This document shows positions 33,601 through 42,825 of a stretch of DNA of 64,000 bases, one piece after another. The position numbers and the translations under genes are program-made. The DNA lies in NCBI GenBank assembly GCA_947303805.1, contig CAMYZE010000003.1:215146-279145 (forward strand). The letters run 5' to 3'. Every line of letters starts with the position of its first letter. The first letter of the stretch is position 1. Source of the stretch: an uncultured Clostridia bacterium (lineage in GTDB: Bacteria > Bacillota > Clostridia > Lachnospirales > Lachnospiraceae). The notes below the pieces were generated by a model that searched no databases, was not told the DNA's origin, and saw only the letters and a list, made by a program, of their open reading frames with translations.

Positions 33601-33741
33601 ATTAATATGTTTATAACTACTTCCCTTTTTATCAAAATCAATATCTACTTCTTTAAGTTCGCCTTTACTACAAGATGAGAATGCCAAAAAAACTAATATT
33701 ACCAGTATAGTTTTTTGCAATCTTTTAAATCTTTTTGTCAT
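30700..33741 (-). CDS. Giant lipoprotein with five tandem sulfite-oxidase-like modules and an FMN-attachment-type motif
   Basis: The 1013-residue protein has a lipobox (FSSC, Cys 24) and, near residue 62, DTITGATMT, which fits the D-x-x-S/T-G-A-S/T flavinylation pattern. After it come five repeats: YEGVDLYYLL (about 108), YEGVDLYKYLKYLG (314), YEGVDLTNFLL (538), YKGIPCYELFKYLG (729) and CEGLDIYRFI (896). Each is followed by an AYG-type strand (LLAYGIAD, LIAYGVNN, MFAYGSRW) and most by a GGPL strand. The layout is that of SUOX-fold domains in tandem, without the Mo-ligand Cys. It is the first gene of the importer cluster. A surface scaffold or receptor role is inferred; no enzyme activity is claimed. 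Confidence 0.6.
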   Translation of the reverse strand: MTKRFKRLQKTILVILVFLAFSSCSKGELKEVDIDFDKKGSSYKHINNGGIISDSDLPYNIDTITGATMTVEGAGVVTSIPLSIRELENATGGQVRGEYRDKNGVFKYEGVDLYYLLYEMKDGENGIKLTDTSYKIILKNSNRENISEFTLNEIKNAHNDNRPILLAYGIADIEEEVIAPFVYDGKEKGSHSLGYVEKLKNEDGCIKLVYDIEKYGKNNYKEFSNVAYVYVAEMTEPGFKHKENKINTLYAESKYVDYIVTISGSEIGNEINMTVGEIEDLVKYDKNKNVIQGGLGYRDAYSLANNAYWYVNTYEGVDLYKYLKYLGMEDAKDMGLKKARTTLIKFKASDGAESNETFSVDTLSYPDAFGFYKKNVNDKNDGTYISTNEDLVKLGFPVLIAYGVNNYPYAISKTDEAYVSGLSNSGGPLHIVFGKTQYNHPNGSNQIQYVSSIVVGDDVLYNTHSYTDDEDIKKYKDDVINIIINNEKGEKIVEREISVKEIEDLIYGEDVTKQQSKLYKVKDHYESIINGEIESNIYEGVDLTNFLLEYIKLNGIIGNITFEGKNSEGKTFDLENIFNNGYNITLNRDGIKPIIAFSKNGKALVRDENSNGYVKNIDLNPINNEKNNYKVENSGGPLMVLLPSSNSDEYDGKSISNLEKIIINLNIDEHSHLSGDFNNSILNSAILFTGAGLEKETSLKVREIEEMQTKAKIYYYDNIPKFYEPFDEYKGIPCYELFKYLGIKNNAGDVTIYGRSGDKMTLPLSRLKNQYVNGFDDNITAMFAYGSRWYNEVDAIVGHPLTKDEGGPIKLVVPAETDGNILFVNDVFKVEISANEIDTWSHTMSDVYSDFLDSKFTISIKNDSDEIVKEYTVKELEDMKDFIIRDNYYVLNIGECEGLDIYRFIKSIYDINKQNLISITFYAEDGYKNDVLSVVGLDALERGIEIDGQNKKVLLCYAINGYPLVNDEMHEGYTGLAKNTDGPLRLIVENVQGASVKKCNKVVVTVSDEVLKK

Positions 33742-33759
33742 ACATATTACTCCTCGTAT

Positions 33760-33789
33760 AATATATTTTATAAATTAAAGAGATGTCAC
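33760..33789 (-). promoter_or_regulatory. Promoter of the envelope cluster
   Basis: On the minus strand GTGACA (33784-33789) and TATATT (33760-33765) are 18 nt apart, followed by acgaggagtaatatgtATG. The 62-nt gap after rnhA makes this the likely start of the seven-gene transcript. No Fur-type palindrome was found. Confidence 0.5.
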
Positions 33790-33803
33790 TTATATTTTAG
33801 CAC

Positions 33804-34259
33804 TCACTTTCCCATCTCATCCATTGCTTCATTTGCTAGTTTATCGCACCGTTCGTTTTCTACATTATCTGCATGACCTTTAACCCACACAAATTTTACT
33901 TTATGCTTTTTTGTAAGTTCTAAAAGTTCTTCCCAAAGTTCTATATTTTTTACCTCATCATTCTTCCCTCTTCTAAAATCTGTCTTGATCCACTTATCTA
34001 TCCAATGTTCATTAAATGCGCTCACAAGATATTTTGAATCTGAACTTAAAGTAACTTCGCAACTCCCTTTAAGTTCTTTAAGTGCAACTATTGCTGCCAT
34101 AACCTCCATCTTATTATTGGTGGTATCTGGAAATGCTGCCTTCAACTCTTTTCTATGAACTTTGCCATCAATATCTTCAAATTTAAGCACCACCCCATAA
34201 CCACCAGGCCCTGGGTTTCCTCTTGATGCCCCATCTGTCCATATGTCTACATGTCTCAT
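33804..34259 (-). CDS. rnhA: Ribonuclease HI
   Basis: RNase HI cuts the RNA strand of RNA-DNA hybrids. The 151-residue protein shows the catalytic acids in order: WTDGASRGNPGPGGYG (first Asp), NKMEVMAAIVALKEL (Glu), LSSDSKYLVSAF (Asp) and VENERCDKLANEAM (last Asp), plus VKGHADN. It overlaps cdd by 4 nt (ATGA). Most bacteria of this group also have rnhB; it is not seen here. Confidence 0.95.
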   Translation of the reverse strand: MRHVDIWTDGASRGNPGPGGYGVVLKFEDIDGKVHRKELKAAFPDTTNNKMEVMAAIVALKELKGSCEVTLSSDSKYLVSAFNEHWIDKWIKTDFRRGKNDEVKNIELWEELLELTKKHKVKFVWVKGHADNVENERCDKLANEAMDEMGK

Positions 34260-34693
34260 ATACTTTTAAAGTCCTTTAGTTTAAATCTACTTGGCAATAT
34301 TTCATTCATTGTAAGAATTTTGCTATCTAGTAGTTCACCTTCTTTAGTCATCTTAGTCATAATAATTTTAAAATCATCATCACAAAACTCTGACATAAAT
34401 TGTCTACACACTCCACAAGGTGACCCCATCTCATATATATCAGCATCTTTTGGTCCGGTCACAATCGCTATAGCTTCAAAACCCCTCTCTCCATTTTTTA
34501 TTGCTTCAACAAATGCTACTCTTTCAGCACAAATACTTGGTCCATATGCACCATTTTCAATATTACATCCCACATATGTTTTACCATTGTCACATAAAAG
34601 TGCTGCCCCAACATTAAAACTGCTGTATGGTGTATATGCCATCTTTCTAATTTCATATGCACTCTTTACTAAGTTTAAATACTTTTCTTCCAT
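34256..34693 (-). CDS. cdd: Cytidine deaminase
   Basis: Cdd deaminates cytidine and deoxycytidine for pyrimidine salvage. The 145-residue tetramer-type enzyme has the zinc motif CAERVAFVEAIKNG and GSPCGVCRQFMSEF. The start has tggaggaattATG. With uridine phosphorylase and the uridine-kinase-like gene at 45-48 kb it suggests active nucleoside salvage. Confidence 0.95.
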   Translation of the reverse strand: MEEKYLNLVKSAYEIRKMAYTPYSSFNVGAALLCDNGKTYVGCNIENGAYGPSICAERVAFVEAIKNGERGFEAIAIVTGPKDADIYEMGSPCGVCRQFMSEFCDDDFKIIMTKMTKEGELLDSKILTMNEILPSRFKLKDFKSI

Positions 34694-34728
34694 AATTCCT
34701 CCAAAACTTTATATCATATAACTTAGGA

Positions 34729-35445
34729 CTAATCTACGCCACGTATATCAATATTTTGTACACTATCTTTCACTATATCTTTAAAGCATTCCAATTCTTC
34801 TCTTGAAAATGGCTTAAATGGTAAATCTTTCATGTCAGGAGCAGCTTTATAGTTTTGTAAAAAATAGTTTTTTGCACCTCTTATCATGTCTTTAATATCA
34901 TTAAAGTCTTCATCGCTATGAAGACCTTTAACGCATGTTGTGCGGAACTCATAGTCATTTGCTCGATTAATTAGTAAAGATATTGATTTCTTAATTTTAC
35001 CTTGCCAATCAGACTCACTAAATTTGCTCCTACCATCTATGCCAGCAACTTTCAAATAATTTTTCCAACCTGCCTTTATATCCATAGCGAACCTATCCAC
35101 AAGCTTATCATCAATAAGTTTTTCTATCATCTCTGGGAAGAAACCATTTGTATCAAGCTTAATTGGATAACCTAATTCTTTTATAGGTATAAGCAAATCT
35201 TCAATATCCTTATTTAAAAGCGGCTCACCACCTGTAATTGCAACACCATTAAGTTTTCCTTTTCTCTCTTTCAAAAAATCAAGTATCTGATCAACTGAAA
35301 ATGTCGGAAAGTGCTCTGGATGTAATACTAATTCCATATTATGGCAAAATGGGCATCTCAAATTACAATTCCCAAAGAAAATAGTACAGGCAATATGTCC
35401 TGGATAATCCAATAGTGTTACTTTTTGAAGACCGGATATAATCAT
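34729..35445 (-). CDS. nrdG: Anaerobic ribonucleotide reductase activating protein
   Basis: NrdG is a radical-SAM enzyme that creates the glycyl radical on NrdD. The 238-residue protein has the [4Fe-4S] motif CNLRCPFC (CxxxCxxC, with CTIFFGNCNLR before it), GVAITGGEPLLNKD and IKLDTNGFFPE. This longer form, about 230 residues rather than 160, is the variant common in Clostridia, often called NrdG2. It is not next to nrdD (27 kb away), and lies between cdd and addA, with the start preceded by aaggagatagaaATG. Confidence 0.9.
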   Translation of the reverse strand: MIISGLQKVTLLDYPGHIACTIFFGNCNLRCPFCHNMELVLHPEHFPTFSVDQILDFLKERKGKLNGVAITGGEPLLNKDIEDLLIPIKELGYPIKLDTNGFFPEMIEKLIDDKLVDRFAMDIKAGWKNYLKVAGIDGRSKFSESDWQGKIKKSISLLINRANDYEFRTTCVKGLHSDEDFNDIKDMIRGAKNYFLQNYKAAPDMKDLPFKPFSREELECFKDIVKDSVQNIDIRGVD

Positions 35446-35455
35446 TTCTATCTCC

Positions 35456-38400
35456 TTATACTGCTATCACTTCATTTATCGCAAATGAATATAAATACTT
35501 TTCTCTAACTTCTAGTCCAGTCAATTCGTGTATTGCATCTGCATATATATCAAGTTGCAATTTATAGTTATTTATAAGATTCTTTTTTATCATAGAAGAA
35601 TCTAAATCTTGTCTGCTCATTGAGTCCGTCTTATAGTCAACAAGCACCACATAATCATTACCATCTTCATCTTTTTTTATATAAAATGCATCAATAATAC
35701 CTTGTATTATAATGTTCTTTTCATCTAGTATCTCTTTTTTAATATCCAATATTTTTTCATTTGCATCTACGAGATATTTATTTACTTCTGACTGGCTATA
35801 TAGTTTCATAAACTTTTGTTCTCTATACAAATTATCCTTAGAAAATGCATCTGCCATTTCATTACCAATCTTTGTGTGTAAAAATGAATCAATCTTTTCA
35901 TTTTTAACAACGTCCATAATAGAAGAATCTCTTTCTTTTTCGCAAATGTATTTTTTCTCTTTAAAATCAAAAAAATGCATAAATCTGTGATATGCATTTC
36001 CGAGTTCAGCTCCACTCACAATATCACTATCTGCTCTTTTCTTATCATCCAATGCATCATCCCTATCATCATAAGATATAACTACATTCTCTCTTCTATC
36101 ATACAAAGCAATATTTTTAGCCTTTTTAATATCTGATACTGAATATTTTGGCTTAAGTTTTTGATAATCCAAATAGTTATAACTATCAATTAAGTTTAAA
36201 TCTAGTTTATTCTCTTCAACAGAACTAAAATATTCAATATTATTTTCAATTACACTTTTTTCATTTCTCAAATCTTTTGAAACTTCTTCAATAGATACTT
36301 CATCTATATCTTCTGCTTCTTCTCTAATTTTCCACTCGTGTGCCTCAAATGTACAATACTTTTCGTCTTCAATAGGATAATTTGAAAGTACGACCTCAAG
36401 ATAATTACTACACTCAGATATATCAAGATTCAAATTTTTATTATCAATAAATTCCAAAAGCAATTTATATGTAAATCCCTGACCACCTTTTCTTGATGCA
36501 GCTCCTGTAATATATAATTTTCTTTTTGCTCTCGTGAGTGCGACATAGAGCATTCTAAGTTCTTCAAGTTTTGTCTCTTTTTCTTTTTTTGATGCTATTA
36601 ATAGTTTTTTAGCAGTATTGCATTTATAGCCTAGCTCTAAATCATAATAATCTAGTCCAACGCCATATTCTTGATCAAACTGAGAGTCCGCCTCTTTTGA
36701 CGAATCAATAAAATTATAATCAGAATTACATCCACAGAGAAAAACCGTGTCAAACTCAAGTCCCTTTGATGTGTGCAAAGTCATAATTCTAACCGCATCA
36801 GAGTTTTCATCATATATTTTTGCTTGACCTTGATCAATCGCAACATCGTTAATTTTTTCAATGTATCTATTGAAATTAAATAAACCAGCATAAGTACTAT
36901 TTTCAAACTTAACTGCCAAATCATATAAGATATCAAGATTTGCACTTCTTTGCCTACCGTCGGTCATTGCCGATACAATCTCTTTGACATTTAAACTATT
37001 ATATATGCATTCGATTAAATTACTTATGCTAAAATATCTAGCCTTAAATTGTAGTTCAGATAACGATGTTAAAAAACTCCTAAGTTTAGCCCCAAACAAT
37101 TTTTTGTCAATATTATATTTTTTAATTTTGTTTTCTAATTCACTTTTTAACTCTTTATTTTCATTATTATCATCTTCTGACAATAAATTATCTACATATA
37201 CACAAGAATCATATAGGTACTCATTTCTTGATGCCAATTTTATAAATGCTAGTTCATCGTTAGTCAAACTAAAGATATTGGACTTTAGAACAGCAGCAAT
37301 AGAAATATTTTGCAGAGGGTTATCTATAATAGACAATATATCAGTCATTAATTTGATTTCAAGTTTTTCAAAAAAACCTGTGCGTTGCTCCGCATAAGAA
37401 GGAATCTTATGACGTTTCAGTGCTTCCTCAAATATCTTGGCCTTATATTTAACACTCCTAAGCAATATAACTATATCACTAAACTTGCACTTTTTTTCAT
37501 CAACGAGTTTTTTAATCTCTGTGGCTACAAAATCAGCTTCATAATCAATAGGGGCAAATGTGCTATCGGCATCTTCTTCTTTATATACTACATGGATTTC
37601 AACTTTATTTTTATCAATTACTTCTCGCTGTTTTTCTGCCTCATTAAGTCCAAGTGCGTTGTCTACACTATAGTCGATAGCTCCAAACTTAGGTGTCATT
37701 ACTTTGGAAAATAAGTCATTGACATAAGAAATTATTTCCTTTGTACTTCTATAGTTTGTACTAAGTGTTTTATTCTTACCACCCTTACCCTTTGAAAACT
37801 CCTCGTATTTATTTATAAAAATTGATGGTTCAGCATTTCTAAACCCATAGATACTTTGCTTCACATCTCCAACCATGAATACATTGCCTTTTACAAAATT
37901 ATCAGAAATTGCTGCTAAAATCTTTTCCTGTATATAATTAGTATCTTGATATTCATCAATAAATATAAGCTCATATCTATTTCCTATATCATGAGCTCTT
38001 CTTGATATATTTCTATCAATGTGACCATCTTCTTTTATATCTCTATCATATAATATATCTAATGTCATTCTCGCATAGTCACTAATTTCATACATATTTC
38101 TTTTTCTCTTTTCTGATACTACCTTAAGATAAAATTCTCTCAAAAATTCAAGGAATAACTTTTCACTCGTGTTGCATATTCTCTCATTGGAAAAATTGAG
38201 AGCGCTATGTACTACATTAATCAAGTCAAGATCTTCAATGAGACTTAAAAAATTACTTTTGAAATTATCAAACTCATCTTTATCAACTCCAGATACATAA
38301 GTTACCATAGGATATTTAGGTTTTGTCGAAGCTATGTCTATACTATCCTTATATACTTTATCAAAGCTTAACTTATCAATTGATTTGCTATCCTTGCCTT

Positions 38401-39301
38401 CTATAATAAAATTTAATTCACAGTATCCACTTAAAAAAGAGCATATACCATCAAGATATGATATGGCACTTGATAAGTCCTCTTTCCCTTTGTCAGTCAG
38501 TTTATTGCCTTTTGCATTTAATCCAGAACTAAGAGAGTCACTATATTTTTGACGCATATCAACTATTTTTATTAAAAATGCTTTAATTTCATCTTTAAAA
38601 TCAACCAATTTGTCTGTAAGCAATTTTATATACTCATCATAAGCTTTTTTTGAATTATTCTCAAAGTCTAATATTTGATTATGCAGATACTCGTCTGGCC
38701 AAGTGACAGATGTTAGAAACTTTAATCCCTTTATTAACAATGCTCTAAGTCTACTTTCATCAACCTTTTCAACATATGAATCAAAAAGTATTTTGTATTT
38801 CTCGTTTAAATATTGCATTTCAAAAAAATCTTCAATCACATCGTCCCATAGAACTGCAATCTCTTTATCATCAGCTATTCTATATGTTAAATCAAAGTCA
38901 AAATATAAACTATTATCTTTAGTGAGTGCAGTGTAATTTTCTTCAAGGATTTTTTTACAAAATGCATCAATAGTTGAAATATTTGCATTCTGGATAATTG
39001 AGCTCTCTCTAATTAACTTCTTTATGTTATATCCTTCATTTAATTTATCTTCTAGTTTTTGTTTTATTCTTGCCTTCATCTCGGCTGTGGCTTTTTTAGT
39101 AAAAGTCATAACTAAAATATTGGACAAAGAAATTTCTTTTTCATCACAATTTTCTCCCAAGATTTTTCTTGTGATTCTCTCTGTCAATACCGTAGTCTTA
39201 CCCGAACCAGCCGCCGCAGATACAAGAAGGTTATTTCCAATACCTTCTTCTATAATACTTTTTTGTTCTTCATTAAATGTCACTGTCGCCACCTTCATCA
39301 A
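35456..39301 (-). CDS. addA: ATP-dependent helicase/nuclease subunit AddA
   Basis: AddA is the UvrD-type helicase and one nuclease of the AddAB complex, the Gram-positive counterpart of RecBCD. It has Walker A AAAGSGKTTVLTERI near residue 33, DEYQDTNYIQEKIL, motif V/VI regions (MTLHTSKGLEFDTVFL, MLYVALTRAKRKLYI) and the C-terminal nuclease acids in LVDYKTDSMS. The 1281-residue length is normal. It overlaps addB by 29 nt, so the pair is coupled. Two ATG codons start the frame; the first is listed. Confidence 0.96.
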   Translation of the reverse strand: MMKVATVTFNEEQKSIIEEGIGNNLLVSAAAGSGKTTVLTERITRKILGENCDEKEISLSNILVMTFTKKATAEMKARIKQKLEDKLNEGYNIKKLIRESSIIQNANISTIDAFCKKILEENYTALTKDNSLYFDFDLTYRIADDKEIAVLWDDVIEDFFEMQYLNEKYKILFDSYVEKVDESRLRALLIKGLKFLTSVTWPDEYLHNQILDFENNSKKAYDEYIKLLTDKLVDFKDEIKAFLIKIVDMRQKYSDSLSSGLNAKGNKLTDKGKEDLSSAISYLDGICSFLSGYCELNFIIEGKDSKSIDKLSFDKVYKDSIDIASTKPKYPMVTYVSGVDKDEFDNFKSNFLSLIEDLDLINVVHSALNFSNERICNTSEKLFLEFLREFYLKVVSEKRKRNMYEISDYARMTLDILYDRDIKEDGHIDRNISRRAHDIGNRYELIFIDEYQDTNYIQEKILAAISDNFVKGNVFMVGDVKQSIYGFRNAEPSIFINKYEEFSKGKGGKNKTLSTNYRSTKEIISYVNDLFSKVMTPKFGAIDYSVDNALGLNEAEKQREVIDKNKVEIHVVYKEEDADSTFAPIDYEADFVATEIKKLVDEKKCKFSDIVILLRSVKYKAKIFEEALKRHKIPSYAEQRTGFFEKLEIKLMTDILSIIDNPLQNISIAAVLKSNIFSLTNDELAFIKLASRNEYLYDSCVYVDNLLSEDDNNENKELKSELENKIKKYNIDKKLFGAKLRSFLTSLSELQFKARYFSISNLIECIYNSLNVKEIVSAMTDGRQRSANLDILYDLAVKFENSTYAGLFNFNRYIEKINDVAIDQGQAKIYDENSDAVRIMTLHTSKGLEFDTVFLCGCNSDYNFIDSSKEADSQFDQEYGVGLDYYDLELGYKCNTAKKLLIASKKEKETKLEELRMLYVALTRAKRKLYITGAASRKGGQGFTYKLLLEFIDNKNLNLDISECSNYLEVVLSNYPIEDEKYCTFEAHEWKIREEAEDIDEVSIEEVSKDLRNEKSVIENNIEYFSSVEENKLDLNLIDSYNYLDYQKLKPKYSVSDIKKAKNIALYDRRENVVISYDDRDDALDDKKRADSDIVSGAELGNAYHRFMHFFDFKEKKYICEKERDSSIMDVVKNEKIDSFLHTKIGNEMADAFSKDNLYREQKFMKLYSQSEVNKYLVDANEKILDIKKEILDEKNIIIQGIIDAFYIKKDEDGNDYVVLVDYKTDSMSRQDLDSSMIKKNLINNYKLQLDIYADAIHELTGLEVREKYLYSFAINEVIAV

Positions 39302-42300
39302 CTATAAGTTGTTCTTTTCTGCATATACTTGAATATGGACAATTTTTACACATTGTACTTTTATAAGGTCTTGCGGTTATTACTCCATTTCTAATATTGT
39401 CTATAGTTTCATTGACCTTTAAATGCATCTTTTCTATTAAATCGTTTAATTCAACTTCATCAATATATTTCCCATCCAACTTGTACCCATTTTTGAGATT
39501 TATAGAACTTATGTTTCCTCTACTATTTTTAGAAATTACTGGGCTATCGTATACAGCCTCTATCACTGAATCATTTGCACTTGACACTCCACTATATCCA
39601 ATTTCCTCTGATAGTTTTTTGCCAAACTCCTTAGCATTATTATCTGTCTTATTGAAGTTATCTTCCCTTGGTCTTCCCTCACCAACCCAAAAGTAAAATG
39701 AGCCTGCAAAAATAGGGTTTGATTTTTCATTTCTATATTTTTTATTTAGGCAATAGTCAATATAGAGAGTTAATTGTATATTAATACCTGATTCAACTTC
39801 TTTTAAATCAAGTTCCTTCTCTTTCAAACCTGTTTTATAATCAATAACATTGATATAAGTCTTTCCGTCTATGTCACAAATATCTATCCTATCTATCTTA
39901 CCTGTTAGTATTGATTTGGTGTCAATATCAATATTTTCGTTGATGTCATAGTCAAAACTACATTCTGTCTCATCTGTCTTAAACTTCATTACCTTTGCCA
40001 TATCAACTAACACATCAGTAGAATGATGCATCAATTCTTTAATCCTACTTTTTAGATATTCTAATTTATTAGCTCCGATATAATCTTTATCTTTTTTATT
40101 GAATTCATTAAAGACATCACTTGACTCAAAAATTGCAGTTAAGTTCTTGTCAACAAGTGAATGTAAATCTTCACTGTTTTTTTCTATAATCTTTTTGTCT
40201 TTAAATATGGTTTCAAACACACTATGTGCTAGGTTTCCTATGTCAATAGGCTCTACATTATACTCTTTATCATCTTTTAATTTTAGTGTCCTCTCCATAA
40301 AAAACTTATACGGACAAGCGTTGAAGTTTTCAATAGCAGTGGCAGAACCCTTATACTCTTTTTCTCCTACATTTAGTAAATCATTATTAATATTATTATT
40401 TAACTTTATATCTTTGACAAATTGTGGTTGGAATAATATTTTTTTACTTATCTCATCATAATTCTTATTTTTTCTAAGATAGTTTAAAACCATTTTTGCC
40501 CGAACTATCCTTTTTTCCAACTCATCCGAAAATTCATAGACAAAATTTCCATCGTTATCCTTTTTATTATACTTATTTATATCTTGCATATTGACTGATA
40601 CATAGGATATCAAATCTTCGTAATCATAAAAATTAAACAAGTCACCTTCAACCTTTTGAGGTTTAAGTATACTTTCCTTATCATCATAGTTAAACATCTT
40701 TTCAATCATTATCAGCACTGGCGATTTTTCATCTGAATCACCTGCACTGTTCACTTTTGTATATGATAATATTAGTCTATCGGTAGGATTAGTCATCGCA
40801 AGATATATATAAATTCTCTGATTTAGAGTTGTCTCAACAGTAGTCTGTGATAGTTCTTTAACATTATTTGCGAATAACTCCCTTATAGCATCATCTATTA
40901 AACTAACATCAGAATTTTTAGATGGTACAGCACTCTGATTTAATCCTAGAAAAAATTCAACCTTTGGATTGTCGAACCTAGATCTCATCAAATCACCCAC
41001 AACAACCTGATCAAGAGAAAATGGAATGCTTTTTAGAGATTTGTTGTTTAATCCAGCATCAAACATCCTTCTAAACTCTTCTATAGTCATATCTGAAATC
41101 AAATAGTTGCTTTTATCTTTTTCTTTATATTTTTCTAGGTTATTTAGATCATTAATTACATTTTCTACAACTTCTTTGCTATATCTAAATATAGCACTTA
41201 ATCGGCTATAGTTTATGTCGCTAAGTTTTAAATCCTCTATCTGACTATCAAGTAATTCATATTTTTTATTTAACTCAGAATTATTGATAAAATTAACAAC
41301 TGCATCAATATAGCTTTTAATACTCTTATCATCTGATAAATCTTCATAAAGCAAAATCAATGGGTCAATATAAAGTTTTTTTATGTCATATACTTTTGTC
41401 TTAGTTTCTGATGACATTTTTATTTTTTCAAAGCCTGTTTTATATCTATCATAGCCTCGTATAGCATGTTTTAATATAAAATTGTCAAACTCATATACAT
41501 TCCTGTTTTTCTCATTAATTCCAGAATTAATATATCTCATTACACTTTCATAAGAAAAATTATAGTTGATTACATCAAGTGCTGAACGTATAGTTTCAAT
41601 GTATGGTGAATTTATTATCCTCTCAGAGTCGTCAATAAATAATGGTATATTATATTTGTCAAATGTCTTAATAATGAAATGCCTGTAATCTTCAACTTTT
41701 GGCACAATAATTCTTATATCATTATATTTGTAACCTTTATTTCTGACTAAGTCAAAAATTTTCTGGACTACATTTAAAACTTCTTCTTTTATGTTATCCG
41801 CTACAGAATAGTCAATATTTTTAATTTCAACTTTTTCTTTTTCAAAATTTGACCTATATATGTTTCTTTCAATGTAACTCAAATCAGATTTATCGACATC
41901 TTGGTATTTGTAATTTATATTTTTAATACTATCATCACATAATAATTCATTGACACTTTTAGAGTCGACTGATTCCATTATGTCCTTCACAAACTTTTTA
42001 CTAAGATAAAATAAATCAATATCATCAATACTAGAATCACTTTTTAATGACAAAATTTCTTCCGGGTCTCTAAAATCAATGGTCACATACACTTCTTCCG
42101 CCGCTGCTACAATCTTTTTAAATATACTTAGCTGAATAGGAGTAAATCCAGTGAATCCATCAAATGCCACAATTGCATTATTAAAAATATTGACATCGCC
42201 TATTCTTTTATCGAGCAAATCATATTTATCTTCTTTAATTGAAAAATGCATATCAATAAGTACTTTTTTAAACTCATCGTATATTAGCTTAAAGTCATTT

Positions 42301-42821
42301 AACTTATCTCTATATACATCACTTTTTTTTGCATTTATTACTTTGTCGATTTCCTCATCACTTACACTATAGGAATAAAACTCTGACACTACCTGTGTCA
42401 ATTTTCTAGCAAAGCCCACTCTATTTACCATTTTGTCGCAGTATTTCAATTTCTTAGCCTTGGCAAGTTTGGACAATACAATTGACAAAATCATAGTCTT
42501 CATATCATCATCTATCACATTTTCTTTAATAGGTTCTATATTGAGTATCTCAAATACATTATGGGCAATCCTATCAAACGAAACTACATCGATGTTGAGA
42601 ATGCCTGGACCAAAGCCCTTTTCAATGGACTTTTTAATCATAGTTCTTTGTTTGTCATTAGTATCTTGTTCTGGAACTACCAATATTAATTTCTTTTTTA
42701 AATCTATCTTGGACTTATCATTAGTATTTCTTGACATATCAAGAAAGCGATTGTAAATCCAATCGCTTTTACCTGAACCATGACTTCCTATAATTAATTT
42801 TACTTTATTAGCTTTAGACAT
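39273..42821 (-). CDS. addB: ATP-dependent nuclease subunit AddB
   Basis: AddB recognises Chi and holds the second nuclease of AddAB. It has Walker A IGSHGSGKSDW at the start, and a nuclease domain with NVIDYKTGLKEKE. Cysteines of the Fe-S cluster that staples this domain are present: NFNACPYKFFMERTL and the C-terminal CKNCPYSSICRKEQ. At 1182 residues it is full length. It starts 4 nt after the sigA stop without an obvious ribosome binding site and overlaps addA. Confidence 0.95.
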   Translation of the reverse strand: MSKANKVKLIIGSHGSGKSDWIYNRFLDMSRNTNDKSKIDLKKKLILVVPEQDTNDKQRTMIKKSIEKGFGPGILNIDVVSFDRIAHNVFEILNIEPIKENVIDDDMKTMILSIVLSKLAKAKKLKYCDKMVNRVGFARKLTQVVSEFYSYSVSDEEIDKVINAKKSDVYRDKLNDFKLIYDEFKKVLIDMHFSIKEDKYDLLDKRIGDVNIFNNAIVAFDGFTGFTPIQLSIFKKIVAAAEEVYVTIDFRDPEEILSLKSDSSIDDIDLFYLSKKFVKDIMESVDSKSVNELLCDDSIKNINYKYQDVDKSDLSYIERNIYRSNFEKEKVEIKNIDYSVADNIKEEVLNVVQKIFDLVRNKGYKYNDIRIIVPKVEDYRHFIIKTFDKYNIPLFIDDSERIINSPYIETIRSALDVINYNFSYESVMRYINSGINEKNRNVYEFDNFILKHAIRGYDRYKTGFEKIKMSSETKTKVYDIKKLYIDPLILLYEDLSDDKSIKSYIDAVVNFINNSELNKKYELLDSQIEDLKLSDINYSRLSAIFRYSKEVVENVINDLNNLEKYKEKDKSNYLISDMTIEEFRRMFDAGLNNKSLKSIPFSLDQVVVGDLMRSRFDNPKVEFFLGLNQSAVPSKNSDVSLIDDAIRELFANNVKELSQTTVETTLNQRIYIYLAMTNPTDRLILSYTKVNSAGDSDEKSPVLIMIEKMFNYDDKESILKPQKVEGDLFNFYDYEDLISYVSVNMQDINKYNKKDNDGNFVYEFSDELEKRIVRAKMVLNYLRKNKNYDEISKKILFQPQFVKDIKLNNNINNDLLNVGEKEYKGSATAIENFNACPYKFFMERTLKLKDDKEYNVEPIDIGNLAHSVFETIFKDKKIIEKNSEDLHSLVDKNLTAIFESSDVFNEFNKKDKDYIGANKLEYLKSRIKELMHHSTDVLVDMAKVMKFKTDETECSFDYDINENIDIDTKSILTGKIDRIDICDIDGKTYINVIDYKTGLKEKELDLKEVESGINIQLTLYIDYCLNKKYRNEKSNPIFAGSFYFWVGEGRPREDNFNKTDNNAKEFGKKLSEEIGYSGVSSANDSVIEAVYDSPVISKNSRGNISSINLKNGYKLDGKYIDEVELNDLIEKMHLKVNETIDNIRNGVITARPYKSTMCKNCPYSSICRKEQLIVDEGGDSDI

Positions 42822-42825
42822 ATAT

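Noticed and set aside
26820..33741. Calling the SUOX-like lipoproteins sulfite oxidases
   Set aside because: The Mo-ligand cysteine is missing in nearly all modules and the usual molybdopterin-binding residues cannot be seen, so enzymatic names are unsupported.
35712..39332. Plus-strand open frames opposite addA and addB (for example 36984-37397 and 38334-38552)
   Set aside because: They are antisense shadows: no ribosome binding sites, no recognisable domains, and the opposite strand has full conserved proteins.
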